This document shows positions 7,559 through 14,030 of a stretch of DNA of 14,030 bases, piece after piece. Below the pieces are notes generated by a model. It did not search any database. It saw nothing but the letters and a program-made list of their open reading frames with translations, and had not been told where the DNA came from. This DNA is from an uncultured Muribaculaceae bacterium (GTDB lineage Bacteria > Bacteroidota > Bacteroidia > Bacteroidales > Muribaculaceae). The stretch covers positions 1 through 14,030 of the forward strand of contig CAJUKF010000058.1 of the NCBI GenBank assembly GCA_910587355.1, given 5' to 3'. The position numbers and the translations under genes are program-made. Numbering within the stretch: the first letter of the stretch is position 1; each line of letters opens with the position of its first letter.

Positions 7559-7566
7559 TTATTTTT
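7556..7566. repeat. Right copy of 11-bp target-site duplication
   Basis: TAATTATTTTT, identical to 7280-7290. If the element and one copy are removed, the promoter's -7 box joins the kinase ATG through a leader of ordinary length (about 20 nt). This supports a real insertion event. Confidence 0.75.
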
Positions 7567-7569
7567 ACG

Positions 7570-7601
7570 CAAATTTAACTATTAACATCATTTCCTCCAA
7601 A
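7570..7601 (-). promoter_or_regulatory. Promoter of the histidine kinase/response regulator unit
   Basis: Minus-strand TTTG (7601 to 7598), 20 nt of spacer, then TAAATTTG (7577 to 7570): an exact match to the Bacteroidetes -33/-7 consensus. Transcription should begin near 7563-7566 and read through the inserted element into the kinase gene, giving a leader of about 290 nt. The -7 region TAAATTTGCGT is identical to that of the MFS gene promoter. Confidence 0.75.
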
Positions 7602-7795
7602 AAAACATCTACAAACACCCCTTTATTATCGATAAATCTCACATCCGACAGCTTTTTCAGCCACAAACCGCCCTCAGTAAAATCGCTGTGCCACAACAAG
7701 CAGGACCGCGATTTTTCCAGTCTCGAGGGTGTTGCAGCCTCCCATACTCTGCCAGTTTGGCAATATCACGGTATCAATCCCCGCGAAAACAGTGA
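7602..7795. other. Intergenic stretch without a recognised gene
   Basis: This lies between the kinase promoter and the terminator of the GH20 gene. No credible coding frame was seen on either strand. The only structure noted is a weak inverted repeat, AAAATCGC (7679-7686) with GCGATTTT (7708-7715), whose 21-nt loop is too long for a confident terminator call. It may hold regulator sites for the kinase promoter. Confidence 0.5.
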
Positions 7796-7827
7796 CGCAG
7801 CCACGATATTACAAAACCGTGGCTGCG
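7796..7827 (-). terminator. Probable terminator after the GH20 gene
   Basis: CGCAGCCACG (7796-7805) and CGTGGCTGCG (7818-7827) form a perfect 10-bp GC-rich stem with a 12-nt loop, 35 bp beyond the GH20 stop codon. On the minus strand a short T-run (TTTT at 7789-7786) follows a few bases later. The U-tract is weak, so termination may be partial. Confidence 0.7.
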
Positions 7828-7862
7828 CCATTCATTCTTTATTGACAAGCTATGGGCCCGTC

Positions 7863-10088
7863 TCAGTTGATTTCAAGTTCATCAAGAGCTACATGTGCGG
7901 CCTCGCCGTCATTGCTGTTTCTCTCAGAGCTGCAGCATTTGAGAATCACCTTCATGGCTTTAGCCATGGTCGGTGCGAACTGAGCATCAAATGGATATAT
8001 GGTAGACTCCGTCGGAAGTTCTCCCACAGGAGTTTCCTTGTCGTACACGGTTTCAAAAGCATTGCCGTCGGCCGACACTTCGATTGTAACTCTCGACTGA
8101 GGCCACCACATATAGTTGGGGCGGTAAAGCGAACGGCTTCTTACGTTGCTTACTTCCACAGGTTCGTCAAAGACTACGGTGATAGTGTCGCCATATGTGC
8201 CGTACCAGCCGTAGGAATCACGGGGCAGACCCACATAACCGTCGATAATCTGAGGATGCGTGTCGACACTCGCCCCCGTGGCCTTGCTCACTTTGAGTAT
8301 GCGGTGCGTAGGAGCTGCCTCCTGCTTGCCGTCGCGCAGGGCCCGGGCCCATACAGTAGCATTGCCTTCGAGTGCGAAAGGAGCCGTATATTTCTGCGGC
8401 TGAGCGAAAGTGCTGTCGTTGAGCGTGTATTCTATTTCGGCATCGGGCCAGAGGGTTTTCAGTTCGACTTCGTACTGCTTCGTGTCAGAGTTATAACGTC
8501 CGAAGATGTTTGCCTGATAGAAGTTGCGGCAGGCGTGCACGCCCATTGCGTCGAGACGCGGGAACTCGGCATCAAGAGCCCGGCAGAAACGCTCGAAACT
8601 CTTGCGCGAGGGCTGCGTCCACCCTACCTCCGCCATAGCGAGCAGACGGGGGAATGCCATGTATTCAAAATGTTCGGGAGTCTGGATGTACTCGCCCCAC
8701 ACATTCACCTGAGGACCGATTATATGGTGCTGGAGCGAATCTGGAATCGCCGCCGGAGCAGGATTATAGCTGTAGACCGTATCAATGGGCAGATAGCCTC
8801 CGATACCCTGCGGAGCGAGTGCCGGGTCTTCCTGATAATAGTCGATATAACACCAGTGTGACGGTGTCATAATCACGTCGTGACCGGCATTGGCAGCCTC
8901 TATGCCGCCTTTCTCGCCTCGCCATGACATCACTGTGGCGTTAGGAGCCAGACCGCCTTCAAGAATCTCGTCCCAGCCGATGATGCTGCGTCCGCGGCTG
9001 TTTACATGCTCCTCGATGCGCTTTATGAAGTAGCTCTGCAGCTCGTGTTCGTCTGCCAGTCCGAGGTCCTTAATCATCTTCTGGCAGTGCTCGCATTTGG
9101 CCCATGCCTTCTTTGGACATTCGTCACCGCCGATATGTATATACTGCGAAGGGAAAAGTTCTATCACTTCGTCGAGCACATTGCACAGGAACTCGAAAGT
9201 CTCTTCCTTGGGGCAGAATACCTCGTCGAATACATCATAGCGGCCCTGTACGATATAAGTCTTTCCGAGTCCGCACGAAAGCTCGGGATACGATGCGAGG
9301 GCTGCCGATGCATGGCCGGGCATCTCGATTTCGGGAATAACGGTGATGAAACGGTCGGCCGCATAGGCAAGAATCTCACGGATATCGTCTTTGGTATAAT
9401 AACCCTCGTCGGGAATCGAGTCGTAGCGCACCGGATTGTAAGTGTCGGCATGACCAATCTGCGTATGAGGGCGCTTGGACCCCACTTCCATAAGACGCGG
9501 ATAGCGGTCAATCTGAATTCGCCAGCCCTGGTCGTCGGTAAGATGAAAATGGAAGGTATTGAGCTTGTAAAGCGCCATGAGGTCGAGATATTTCAGCACC
9601 TCCTCTTTAGGCAGCCAGTTGCGGGCCGGGTCCATCTGCGCCCCGCGGTAGCCGAATCGCGGAGCATCGTTGATACGCACGGCATCCACGACACCCTTGC
9701 CGGCATTGCGGAGCTGCATCATTGTCTGCACGCCGTAGAACCAGCCGCTTCCGTCAGGCGCCGATGTGATTTTCACTCCCTTCGAAGGCGCAATTTCGAG
9801 TACATATGCCTCAGGGGCCATAGCCGTGTCCTCCCTGAGAGTCACTGACGTAGCATCACCTCTGTCCGACACAGTGAAACGGTCAGAGAGATAGCGCACC
9901 ACCTTCTCGGCTCCGTCATTGCCCTCGGGAGCCGTGATGCAGAGATTATCCGACAAAGAAACTGTGCCGGACAATCCGACGGCTTCGTTCGGCTGGGGAA
10001 TCACCGTCACGTACACGTCCTCTTTTCGAGTACACGATGCCACACAGAGCACCCCAGCGAATAACCAGGAAATAAGTTTTATATTCAT
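7863..10088 (-). CDS. GH20 beta-N-acetylhexosaminidase, lipoprotein
   Basis: A 741-residue exported hexosaminidase. The N-terminus MNIKLISWLFAGVLCVASC is a signal peptide with lipobox VASC, so Cys19 is the predicted lipidated residue. The KED that follows could fit a surface-export signal. A GH20b-like N-domain (about 25-142) precedes the TIM-barrel catalytic domain (about 145-490), which includes RGAQMDPAR (148-156) and HIGGDECPKKAW (318-329) with the catalytic Asp322-Glu323 pair. That pair acts by substrate-assisted catalysis on terminal beta-GlcNAc/GalNAc. The C-terminal region (about 530-741) contains a chitobiase-type and a probable discoidin-like beta-sandwich domain. The frame is open further upstream to 10313, but that part overlaps the preceding gene and would bury the signal peptide, so 10088 is the start. 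It lies 14 bp after the GH63-like gene and is probably cotranscribed with it. Confidence 0.94.
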   Translation of the reverse strand: MNIKLISWLFAGVLCVASCTRKEDVYVTVIPQPNEAVGLSGTVSLSDNLCITAPEGNDGAEKVVRYLSDRFTVSDRGDATSVTLREDTAMAPEAYVLEIAPSKGVKITSAPDGSGWFYGVQTMMQLRNAGKGVVDAVRINDAPRFGYRGAQMDPARNWLPKEEVLKYLDLMALYKLNTFHFHLTDDQGWRIQIDRYPRLMEVGSKRPHTQIGHADTYNPVRYDSIPDEGYYTKDDIREILAYAADRFITVIPEIEMPGHASAALASYPELSCGLGKTYIVQGRYDVFDEVFCPKEETFEFLCNVLDEVIELFPSQYIHIGGDECPKKAWAKCEHCQKMIKDLGLADEHELQSYFIKRIEEHVNSRGRSIIGWDEILEGGLAPNATVMSWRGEKGGIEAANAGHDVIMTPSHWCYIDYYQEDPALAPQGIGGYLPIDTVYSYNPAPAAIPDSLQHHIIGPQVNVWGEYIQTPEHFEYMAFPRLLAMAEVGWTQPSRKSFERFCRALDAEFPRLDAMGVHACRNFYQANIFGRYNSDTKQYEVELKTLWPDAEIEYTLNDSTFAQPQKYTAPFALEGNATVWARALRDGKQEAAPTHRILKVSKATGASVDTHPQIIDGYVGLPRDSYGWYGTYGDTITVVFDEPVEVSNVRSRSLYRPNYMWWPQSRVTIEVSADGNAFETVYDKETPVGELPTESTIYPFDAQFAPTMAKAMKVILKCCSSERNSNDGEAAHVALDELEIN

Positions 10089-10102
10089 AAAAGATTCAAG
10101 GA

Positions 10103-11722
10103 TTAATAGTTCTTTGTTTCCGGCACTACATTCACTACTTTCTCCTTGCCCTTTCCGTAGAGCACTTTGAGCTTGAAGGGAATGTTCGAGTCGACGGTGA
10201 GACGCGGCTCTTCGTCGGCTGTGCGGCGTTTGGCTGCCTTGAGGGTTATGTTGCCTTCGGGGCCGAAAGGATAGCGTTCGATGCCGTGCTCGTCGAGCAG
10301 CGACATATCCCACACGATTTCCTTCTCCACATAGTCGCCGCGGATGCCGAATATGTACTCAATAAGCTCTGCAATCGGAGCGAGACCTGTCCAGCCGATA
10401 AACTCGTCTCGGGCCATGAAGCCCGGGTCGGAAGTCTCCGGCGAATAGTATTCCCAGAAAGTGCCTGTTTTTTTATATACGTCGAGTACCTCGTTGTAGT
10501 GGTTCTGCGCTATGCTGCGCGCCAGGTCGTTATAGCCGTTCTTGGTGAGGCCGCTCAGCACCATGTAGTTGGTGCCGGGCCATACGCCGCCCTGCCAGTA
10601 ACGTCCGTTGTCACGATACTTGGGGTTATCGTGCGACAGCGAGGGGACCATACCGGGTCGCTTGAATTCATCGGGATTTTCAAGATGCGCCACAAGTTTA
10701 TCCATGCGCTCTTTGTCGAGCACACCGGGTGTGAGCAGTGCCCAGTATGCACCGATACCCTTGGTCGGACAAAGACTGCCGTCGCGGTACTGGTCATGAA
10801 GAAACTCTGTCGAATCATTCCACATATGCTTGCTTACATGCTCCGATAGCAGTTTTATTTCATCCTCATAATCTTCGATTTCCTGCCAGCGCTCTATATA
10901 GAAACCGATTTCAAGCATTATATTGTCCACAAGAATCTGCTGCAGATTAGTGTCAAGCCATGTCATGTGGCCGTGGCTGAAAATAGGATTATATTCTTCT
11001 GGCACACGGGGCATATTATCCATGCCTGTACCCCAGCCGCTGCTCCAGTATGTGCCGTTCTGCCATGTATGATTAAGTTTCAGCCATTTGTTGTATCCTG
11101 CCAGAGGCGCGAAAATTTTGTGCAGACGGTCAATGTCTCCATACTGGTGATAATATATTATCTCACTCCAGGGTATGATGTTGGGGCCTGTGCTTGTTGG
11201 GTCGTAACGCTCGAAGCAGTCAGCGCCATCCGATTTGATTTCACGGCAGATGAAACCGTCGGGATGCTGCTTGGCGTAGAAATTGTCGAGAGTTTTCTGG
11301 AAGGGGAAGAAGCGGTCGCCGTAACGGGCGAACATGAGAATAAAGCTGCTGTCCCACATGAAAATATTACCGTTATAGGCCGTATCGATATAGGGGCTCA
11401 CAAATCCCGAGCCCTCCGGCACCTGACGGATATTCCCGACGGCGATTTCCCACGCGCGCCAGTACATCTCCAGTTCCTTGTCGTGACCCGGCCAAATGGG
11501 ATTGGGCAGTATCTGACGGGCCTCTTCAAACGTGCCGGGAATGATTGTCTCCGGTTTCTTGGTCCGGAATTCGTTCTCGGCCGTAAAAATTTCTTTGACG
11601 TAAGTGTTCTTGTACGGAAGCTTATACTTCACATCGTTGCCGCACGACTGTGCGGCTGCAGTTGAGGCCGTTGTCAGCAGAGCCGTGGCCGCTAAGATTT
11701 GTATGAATATTTTTTTGGACAT
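10103..11722 (-). CDS. Trehalase/GH63-like (alpha/alpha)6-barrel glycosidase, exported
   Basis: A 539-residue protein with a Sec signal peptide (MSKKIFIQILAATALLTTAS, cleavage probably after AAA at 22-24), so it is periplasmic. The catalytic domain shows the hallmarks of the GH37/GH63/mannosylglycerate-hydrolase clan. GNIFMWDSSF (118-127) is followed by SGWGTGMDNMPR (228-239), whose Asp235 is the likely acid. Next come GRYWQGGVWPGTNYMVL (373-389) and TFWEYYSPE (421-429), whose Glu424 is the likely base. Such enzymes are inverting alpha-glycosidases acting on trehalose, alpha-glucosides or alpha-mannosides; the sequence alone does not decide which. A small C-terminal beta segment ends the chain. 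GH20 follows after 14 bp. A strong terminator hairpin ends only 18 bp before the ATG (11731-11777), and no consensus promoter lies between. Confidence 0.88.
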   Translation of the reverse strand: MSKKIFIQILAATALLTTASTAAAQSCGNDVKYKLPYKNTYVKEIFTAENEFRTKKPETIIPGTFEEARQILPNPIWPGHDKELEMYWRAWEIAVGNIRQVPEGSGFVSPYIDTAYNGNIFMWDSSFILMFARYGDRFFPFQKTLDNFYAKQHPDGFICREIKSDGADCFERYDPTSTGPNIIPWSEIIYYHQYGDIDRLHKIFAPLAGYNKWLKLNHTWQNGTYWSSGWGTGMDNMPRVPEEYNPIFSHGHMTWLDTNLQQILVDNIMLEIGFYIERWQEIEDYEDEIKLLSEHVSKHMWNDSTEFLHDQYRDGSLCPTKGIGAYWALLTPGVLDKERMDKLVAHLENPDEFKRPGMVPSLSHDNPKYRDNGRYWQGGVWPGTNYMVLSGLTKNGYNDLARSIAQNHYNEVLDVYKKTGTFWEYYSPETSDPGFMARDEFIGWTGLAPIAELIEYIFGIRGDYVEKEIVWDMSLLDEHGIERYPFGPEGNITLKAAKRRTADEEPRLTVDSNIPFKLKVLYGKGKEKVVNVVPETKNY

Positions 11723-11730
11723 CAGCTGTA

Positions 11731-11777
11731 AATTAAAAAAGCAGAGCCGCCGTGATTAACATCACCGGCGGCTCTGC
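11731..11777 (-). terminator. Strong intrinsic terminator, possibly an attenuator, after the alkaline phosphatase gene
   Basis: GCAGAGCCGCCGTGAT (11741-11756) pairs with 11761-11777 in a 16-bp GC-rich stem with one bulged base and a 4-nt loop. On the minus strand it is followed directly by TTTTTT (11740-11735). It lies 25 bp after the phosphatase stop and its U-tract ends about 12 nt before the next gene's ATG, so readthrough is required for cotranscription. Confidence 0.92.
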
Positions 11778-11802
11778 CGGGTATAGAAGTCAGAAAAAAG
11801 AG

Positions 11803-12993
11803 TTATTCAATCTCAAGACCGACAAGGGCGCCAATCTTGCGCGGTATGTCGGTGTTCTCCATAATGCCGGTGAAATTCATCGCGCCGGGGCCGAAGGCGT
11901 AAATGGGAACCATTACGCCGCTGTGGCCGCCAGTAGAAAATTTGCAGATAACCTTACCTTCGTTCAGGTCACCGTCTACCAGTGTCAGGCCGCCTGTCTC
12001 GTGGTCTGCTGTCACTACGACAAGGGTCTCGCCATTTTTGGCCGCCCATTTCATCACTGCGCCGATTGTGCGGTCGAAGTCGTGGGTCTCCTGCATCAGA
12101 AGGTCAATGTCGTTGAAGTGGCCGTAGTCATCCAGCTGCGAACCCTCAATCATCAGGAAGAATCCGTTGGGGTTCTTGCTCAGAATGTCGAGAGTCTTCA
12201 TTGCTGCGCGCTCAAGATAGTTGCCGCGCTCTGCCGGCACGGGTGTATCGTGCTCGTAAGGAACGCAGAATGCCTTCGTTGCGTCAGATTTCTCGAATTC
12301 TTCGAGCGAACGCGTCACGGTGAAGCCGTTGTCGGCGCACTCTTTCAGAAGGTCGCGGCCGTCGGCACGGTCAATCATCTTTTCCCAGCCCGGACCCACC
12401 ACAACATCGGCATTGCATGTCGGATAGTCGGTCATAATCGCGTCTTCCTGGTCACGGTCGGAGTTATGACAGAGGAAATCGGCCGGAGTTGCGTCCCACA
12501 GACGGCAGGTCACATTCACACCCGTCGACATGCCTTTTTCATGCGCATAGTCCACAAGTGATTTCAGAGGCTTGCCGTCGGGGTCAACGCCTACAGAGTG
12601 ATACTTCGTCTTGTGACCGCTTGCGAGGGCTGTGCCGCCGGCGCCCGAGTCGGTAATCAGCTTATCGGTGCAGTAAGTCTTCGACAGACCGGTAGCCTGA
12701 GCATTCTCCAGCCACAGCTTGCCGCGGTTGGCGGTCCATGCAGTGTATACATGGGCAAGACTCATGCCGTCGCCAATCATAAGAATGACATTCTTTACCT
12801 TGCCGTCCGCCGGAGCTTCGATAGCCTCTACTTCGTAAGGATTCTCAAGCACGTAGGTAAGCTCGGTATCGCGGCCCTTGGTGATGGGTTCGCCTGAGTT
12901 TTCATTTTCAACAGCTGCTTTCTGCGAGCACGAAGGCATCACAAGAAGTGCCGACAGCAGAAGCGCGCTGCAGCTGAATTTGAATTTATTCAT
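11803..12993 (-). CDS. Alkaline phosphatase, lipoprotein
   Basis: A 396-residue PhoA-superfamily enzyme. The signal peptide ends in VMPSC, with predicted lipidated Cys22. The catalytic set is complete when compared with E. coli PhoA: metal ligand Asp75 in IGDGMS; nucleophile Ser116 in TDSGAGGTALASGHKT; Arg164; and Asp167-Ala-Thr169 matching the DAT ligand motif. Glu283, Asp288 and His292 have the same spacing as the PhoA metal ligands; Asp330-His331 and His357 complete the set. The enzyme should release phosphate from monoesters outside the cytoplasm using zinc. It lies 21 bp after the endonuclease-fold gene in the same direction, so the two form a probable operon, and a strong terminator follows. 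No Pho-box-like site was recognised, and regulation by phosphate is not shown by the sequence. Confidence 0.94.
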   Translation of the reverse strand: MNKFKFSCSALLLSALLVMPSCSQKAAVENENSGEPITKGRDTELTYVLENPYEVEAIEAPADGKVKNVILMIGDGMSLAHVYTAWTANRGKLWLENAQATGLSKTYCTDKLITDSGAGGTALASGHKTKYHSVGVDPDGKPLKSLVDYAHEKGMSTGVNVTCRLWDATPADFLCHNSDRDQEDAIMTDYPTCNADVVVGPGWEKMIDRADGRDLLKECADNGFTVTRSLEEFEKSDATKAFCVPYEHDTPVPAERGNYLERAAMKTLDILSKNPNGFFLMIEGSQLDDYGHFNDIDLLMQETHDFDRTIGAVMKWAAKNGETLVVVTADHETGGLTLVDGDLNEGKVICKFSTGGHSGVMVPIYAFGPGAMNFTGIMENTDIPRKIGALVGLEIE

Positions 12994-13014
12994 CGAAGTA
13001 TCGTTTAATAAATC

Positions 13015-13947
13015 TTATTTATATGATACGTTTACCACTACAGGAGCATGGTCCGAGAGATACTGACCGTTCTCGTCCTCAGCACACACACCGTAACGGT
13101 TCACATCAAGACCACCGCGGATAAATACATAGTCGAGCAGCGGACGCTGTGAATACGACAATGCGCCGAAATCATGCCAGCTCCACGAGGGGCCGTAAAC
13201 TACGGGCGACACCTTGCGCGAGTCTGTGAGATGGTTGTCACTGGTAGTATCAGTGATATGGGCAATGACATCGGAGTCGGGCGACGAGTTGAAATCACCG
13301 GTGCAGATTACAGGCAGACCGAGGCTATACTCGTTGATTTTCTGGAAAAGCAGATTCACGCCTTCGCGACGGGCCGTAACACCCTGATGGTCGAGGTGTG
13401 TGTTGATGAAGAAAATCGCGTTATTAGTGTACTTGTCCTGAAGGATAGCCCAGGTAGCGATGCGCTCGCATGCGCCGTCCCAGCCTTTGGAGGGAACATT
13501 GGGCGTCTCGCTCAGCCAGAAATAACCCGAACTCTGGAGGGTGAAACGGTCCTTTTTGTACCATACGGGACTATACTCGCCGGCTTCCTTGCCGTCCTCG
13601 CGGCCGACGCCGATTACAGCATACTGGGGGAGACGGCTCTTGAGGTCTTCAAGCTGGTTGTGAAGAGTCTCCTGCGTACCGAATACATCGGGGTCATAGA
13701 ATTTAATAGCGTTTGCAGCGCGGTCGCGGCGGTTTTGCCATATATTCTGGCCGTCACCGGTATTATCGTAACGGATATTGAATGTCATCACGTCGAGCGA
13801 CACATCGCCGACCGTGGCGGTAGGCACCGGGGCGGGATTGGGAGTCGGGTCGGTTGAAGGTTTATTGGGGTCGGGAGCATCGCCGCCGGTCGAACCGCAG
13901 CATGTGATACCTACAAGGGCTGCTATGAAAGCAAATCTTTTAAGCAT
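13015..13947 (-). CDS. Endonuclease/exonuclease/phosphatase-family protein, probable lipoprotein
   Basis: A 310-residue exported protein of the EEP (DNase I-like) fold. The N-terminus MLKRFAFIAALVGITCC is a signal peptide, probably lipidated at Cys16 or Cys17, followed by a Pro/Thr/Asp-rich linker (about 22-45). The metal-dependent catalytic set is present: Asn57 in FNIRYDN, Glu93 in TQET, His184 in INTHLDHQG, Asp218 and Asn220 in TGDFNSSP, and Asp299-His300 in SDHAPV. In Bacteroidetes such proteins include phosphodiesterases and sugar-phosphate or inositol-phosphate hydrolases as well as nucleases. The substrate is not decided here, but the adjacent alkaline phosphatase suggests sequential phosphate release. 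The frame is open up to an ATG at 13986, but the internal ATG at 13947 gives a proper signal peptide and is preferred. Confidence 0.88.
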   Translation of the reverse strand: MLKRFAFIAALVGITCCGSTGGDAPDPNKPSTDPTPNPAPVPTATVGDVSLDVMTFNIRYDNTGDGQNIWQNRRDRAANAIKFYDPDVFGTQETLHNQLEDLKSRLPQYAVIGVGREDGKEAGEYSPVWYKKDRFTLQSSGYFWLSETPNVPSKGWDGACERIATWAILQDKYTNNAIFFINTHLDHQGVTARREGVNLLFQKINEYSLGLPVICTGDFNSSPDSDVIAHITDTTSDNHLTDSRKVSPVVYGPSWSWHDFGALSYSQRPLLDYVFIRGGLDVNRYGVCAEDENGQYLSDHAPVVVNVSYK

Positions 13948-14030
13948 AATATTTATTATAACTTTATGTTGATTGGTTAAGTACATGACAAAAATTTGAA
14001 AACATCGAATTTTGGGGTATAAGTCGGGCG
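13948..14030. other. Upstream region of the endonuclease-fold gene
   Basis: An AT-rich leader. No confident TAnnTTTG box was found on the minus strand here; a TTTTTG (near 13990) and a TATAAT-like string near the start codon are present but poorly spaced. The promoter of the right-hand hydrolase cluster may therefore lie in this stretch or beyond the window. Confidence 0.35.

Noticed and set aside
7679..7716. Inverted repeat AAAATCGC/GCGATTTT followed by a T-run on the plus strand
   Set aside because: The stem is only 8 bp with a 21-nt loop, and no plus-strand gene ends nearby, so a functional terminator is unlikely.
7842..8861. A 339-codon open frame on the plus strand
   Set aside because: It lies opposite the GH20 C-terminal domains and starts inside the spacer without a promoter. 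No domain is recognisable.
10089..10313. N-terminal extension of the GH20 reading frame by 75 codons
   Set aside because: It overlaps the end of the GH63-like gene, is Arg/Ser-rich, and would place the lipoprotein signal peptide inside the chain. The ATG at 10088 is the credible start.
13948..13986. Upstream ATG of the endonuclease-fold gene
   Set aside because: It would add 13 polar residues in front of a well-formed signal peptide. The ATG at 13947 fits better.
1..14030. tRNA or rRNA genes, CRISPR arrays, prophage or toxin-antitoxin modules
   Set aside because: No regularly spaced repeats, cloverleaf-like segments or such protein families were seen on either strand.

Overview
The window looks like a chromosomal segment from a gut Bacteroidales bacterium, most plausibly a Muribaculaceae-type genome. 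That placement is an inference from several things: GC near one half, start codons without Shine-Dalgarno sequences, several promoters of the Bacteroidetes form (TTTG about 20 nt upstream of TAnnTTTG), lipoprotein hydrolases, a LytS/LytTR two-component pair and a carbohydrate-hydrolase-rich gene set. No rRNA, tRNA, CRISPR array or complete insertion sequence was seen.

Left part (1-3762). A GH13 alpha-amylase-family gene runs off the left edge and lies 30 bp downstream of a patatin-like phospholipase gene; both are on the minus strand and probably cotranscribed. A divergent intergenic region (1816-1966) separates them from a plus-strand pair: a YihY/BrkB-family membrane protein and RidA, the enamine/imine deaminase. 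A strong bidirectional terminator (3794-3835) closes that pair and also the convergent gene to its right.

Middle part (3867-7862). All genes are on the minus strand: an MFSD1-like major facilitator transporter, then a LytTR response regulator preceded by its LytS/YehU-type histidine kinase. The most unusual structure lies just upstream of the kinase. A roughly 265-bp element without a transposase gene has 18-bp inverted ends with one mismatch and is flanked by an 11-bp direct repeat. It sits between a well-formed promoter (7570-7601) and the kinase start codon (7275), so it appears to be a MITE-like insertion that has become a long structured 5' leader.

Right part (7863-13986). Four minus-strand genes encode exported hydrolases, in transcription order: an endonuclease/exonuclease/phosphatase-fold lipoprotein, an alkaline phosphatase lipoprotein, a periplasmic trehalase/GH63-like glycosidase and a GH20 beta-hexosaminidase lipoprotein. 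They look like a scavenging set that releases phosphate and sugars outside the cytoplasm. A strong intrinsic terminator lies between the phosphatase and the glycosidase, only 18 bp before the glycosidase start, so the four genes either form two transcripts or one attenuated operon.

Apart from the inserted element and the control structures, the genes belong to known families. I found no clear evidence of a wholly new biological system.
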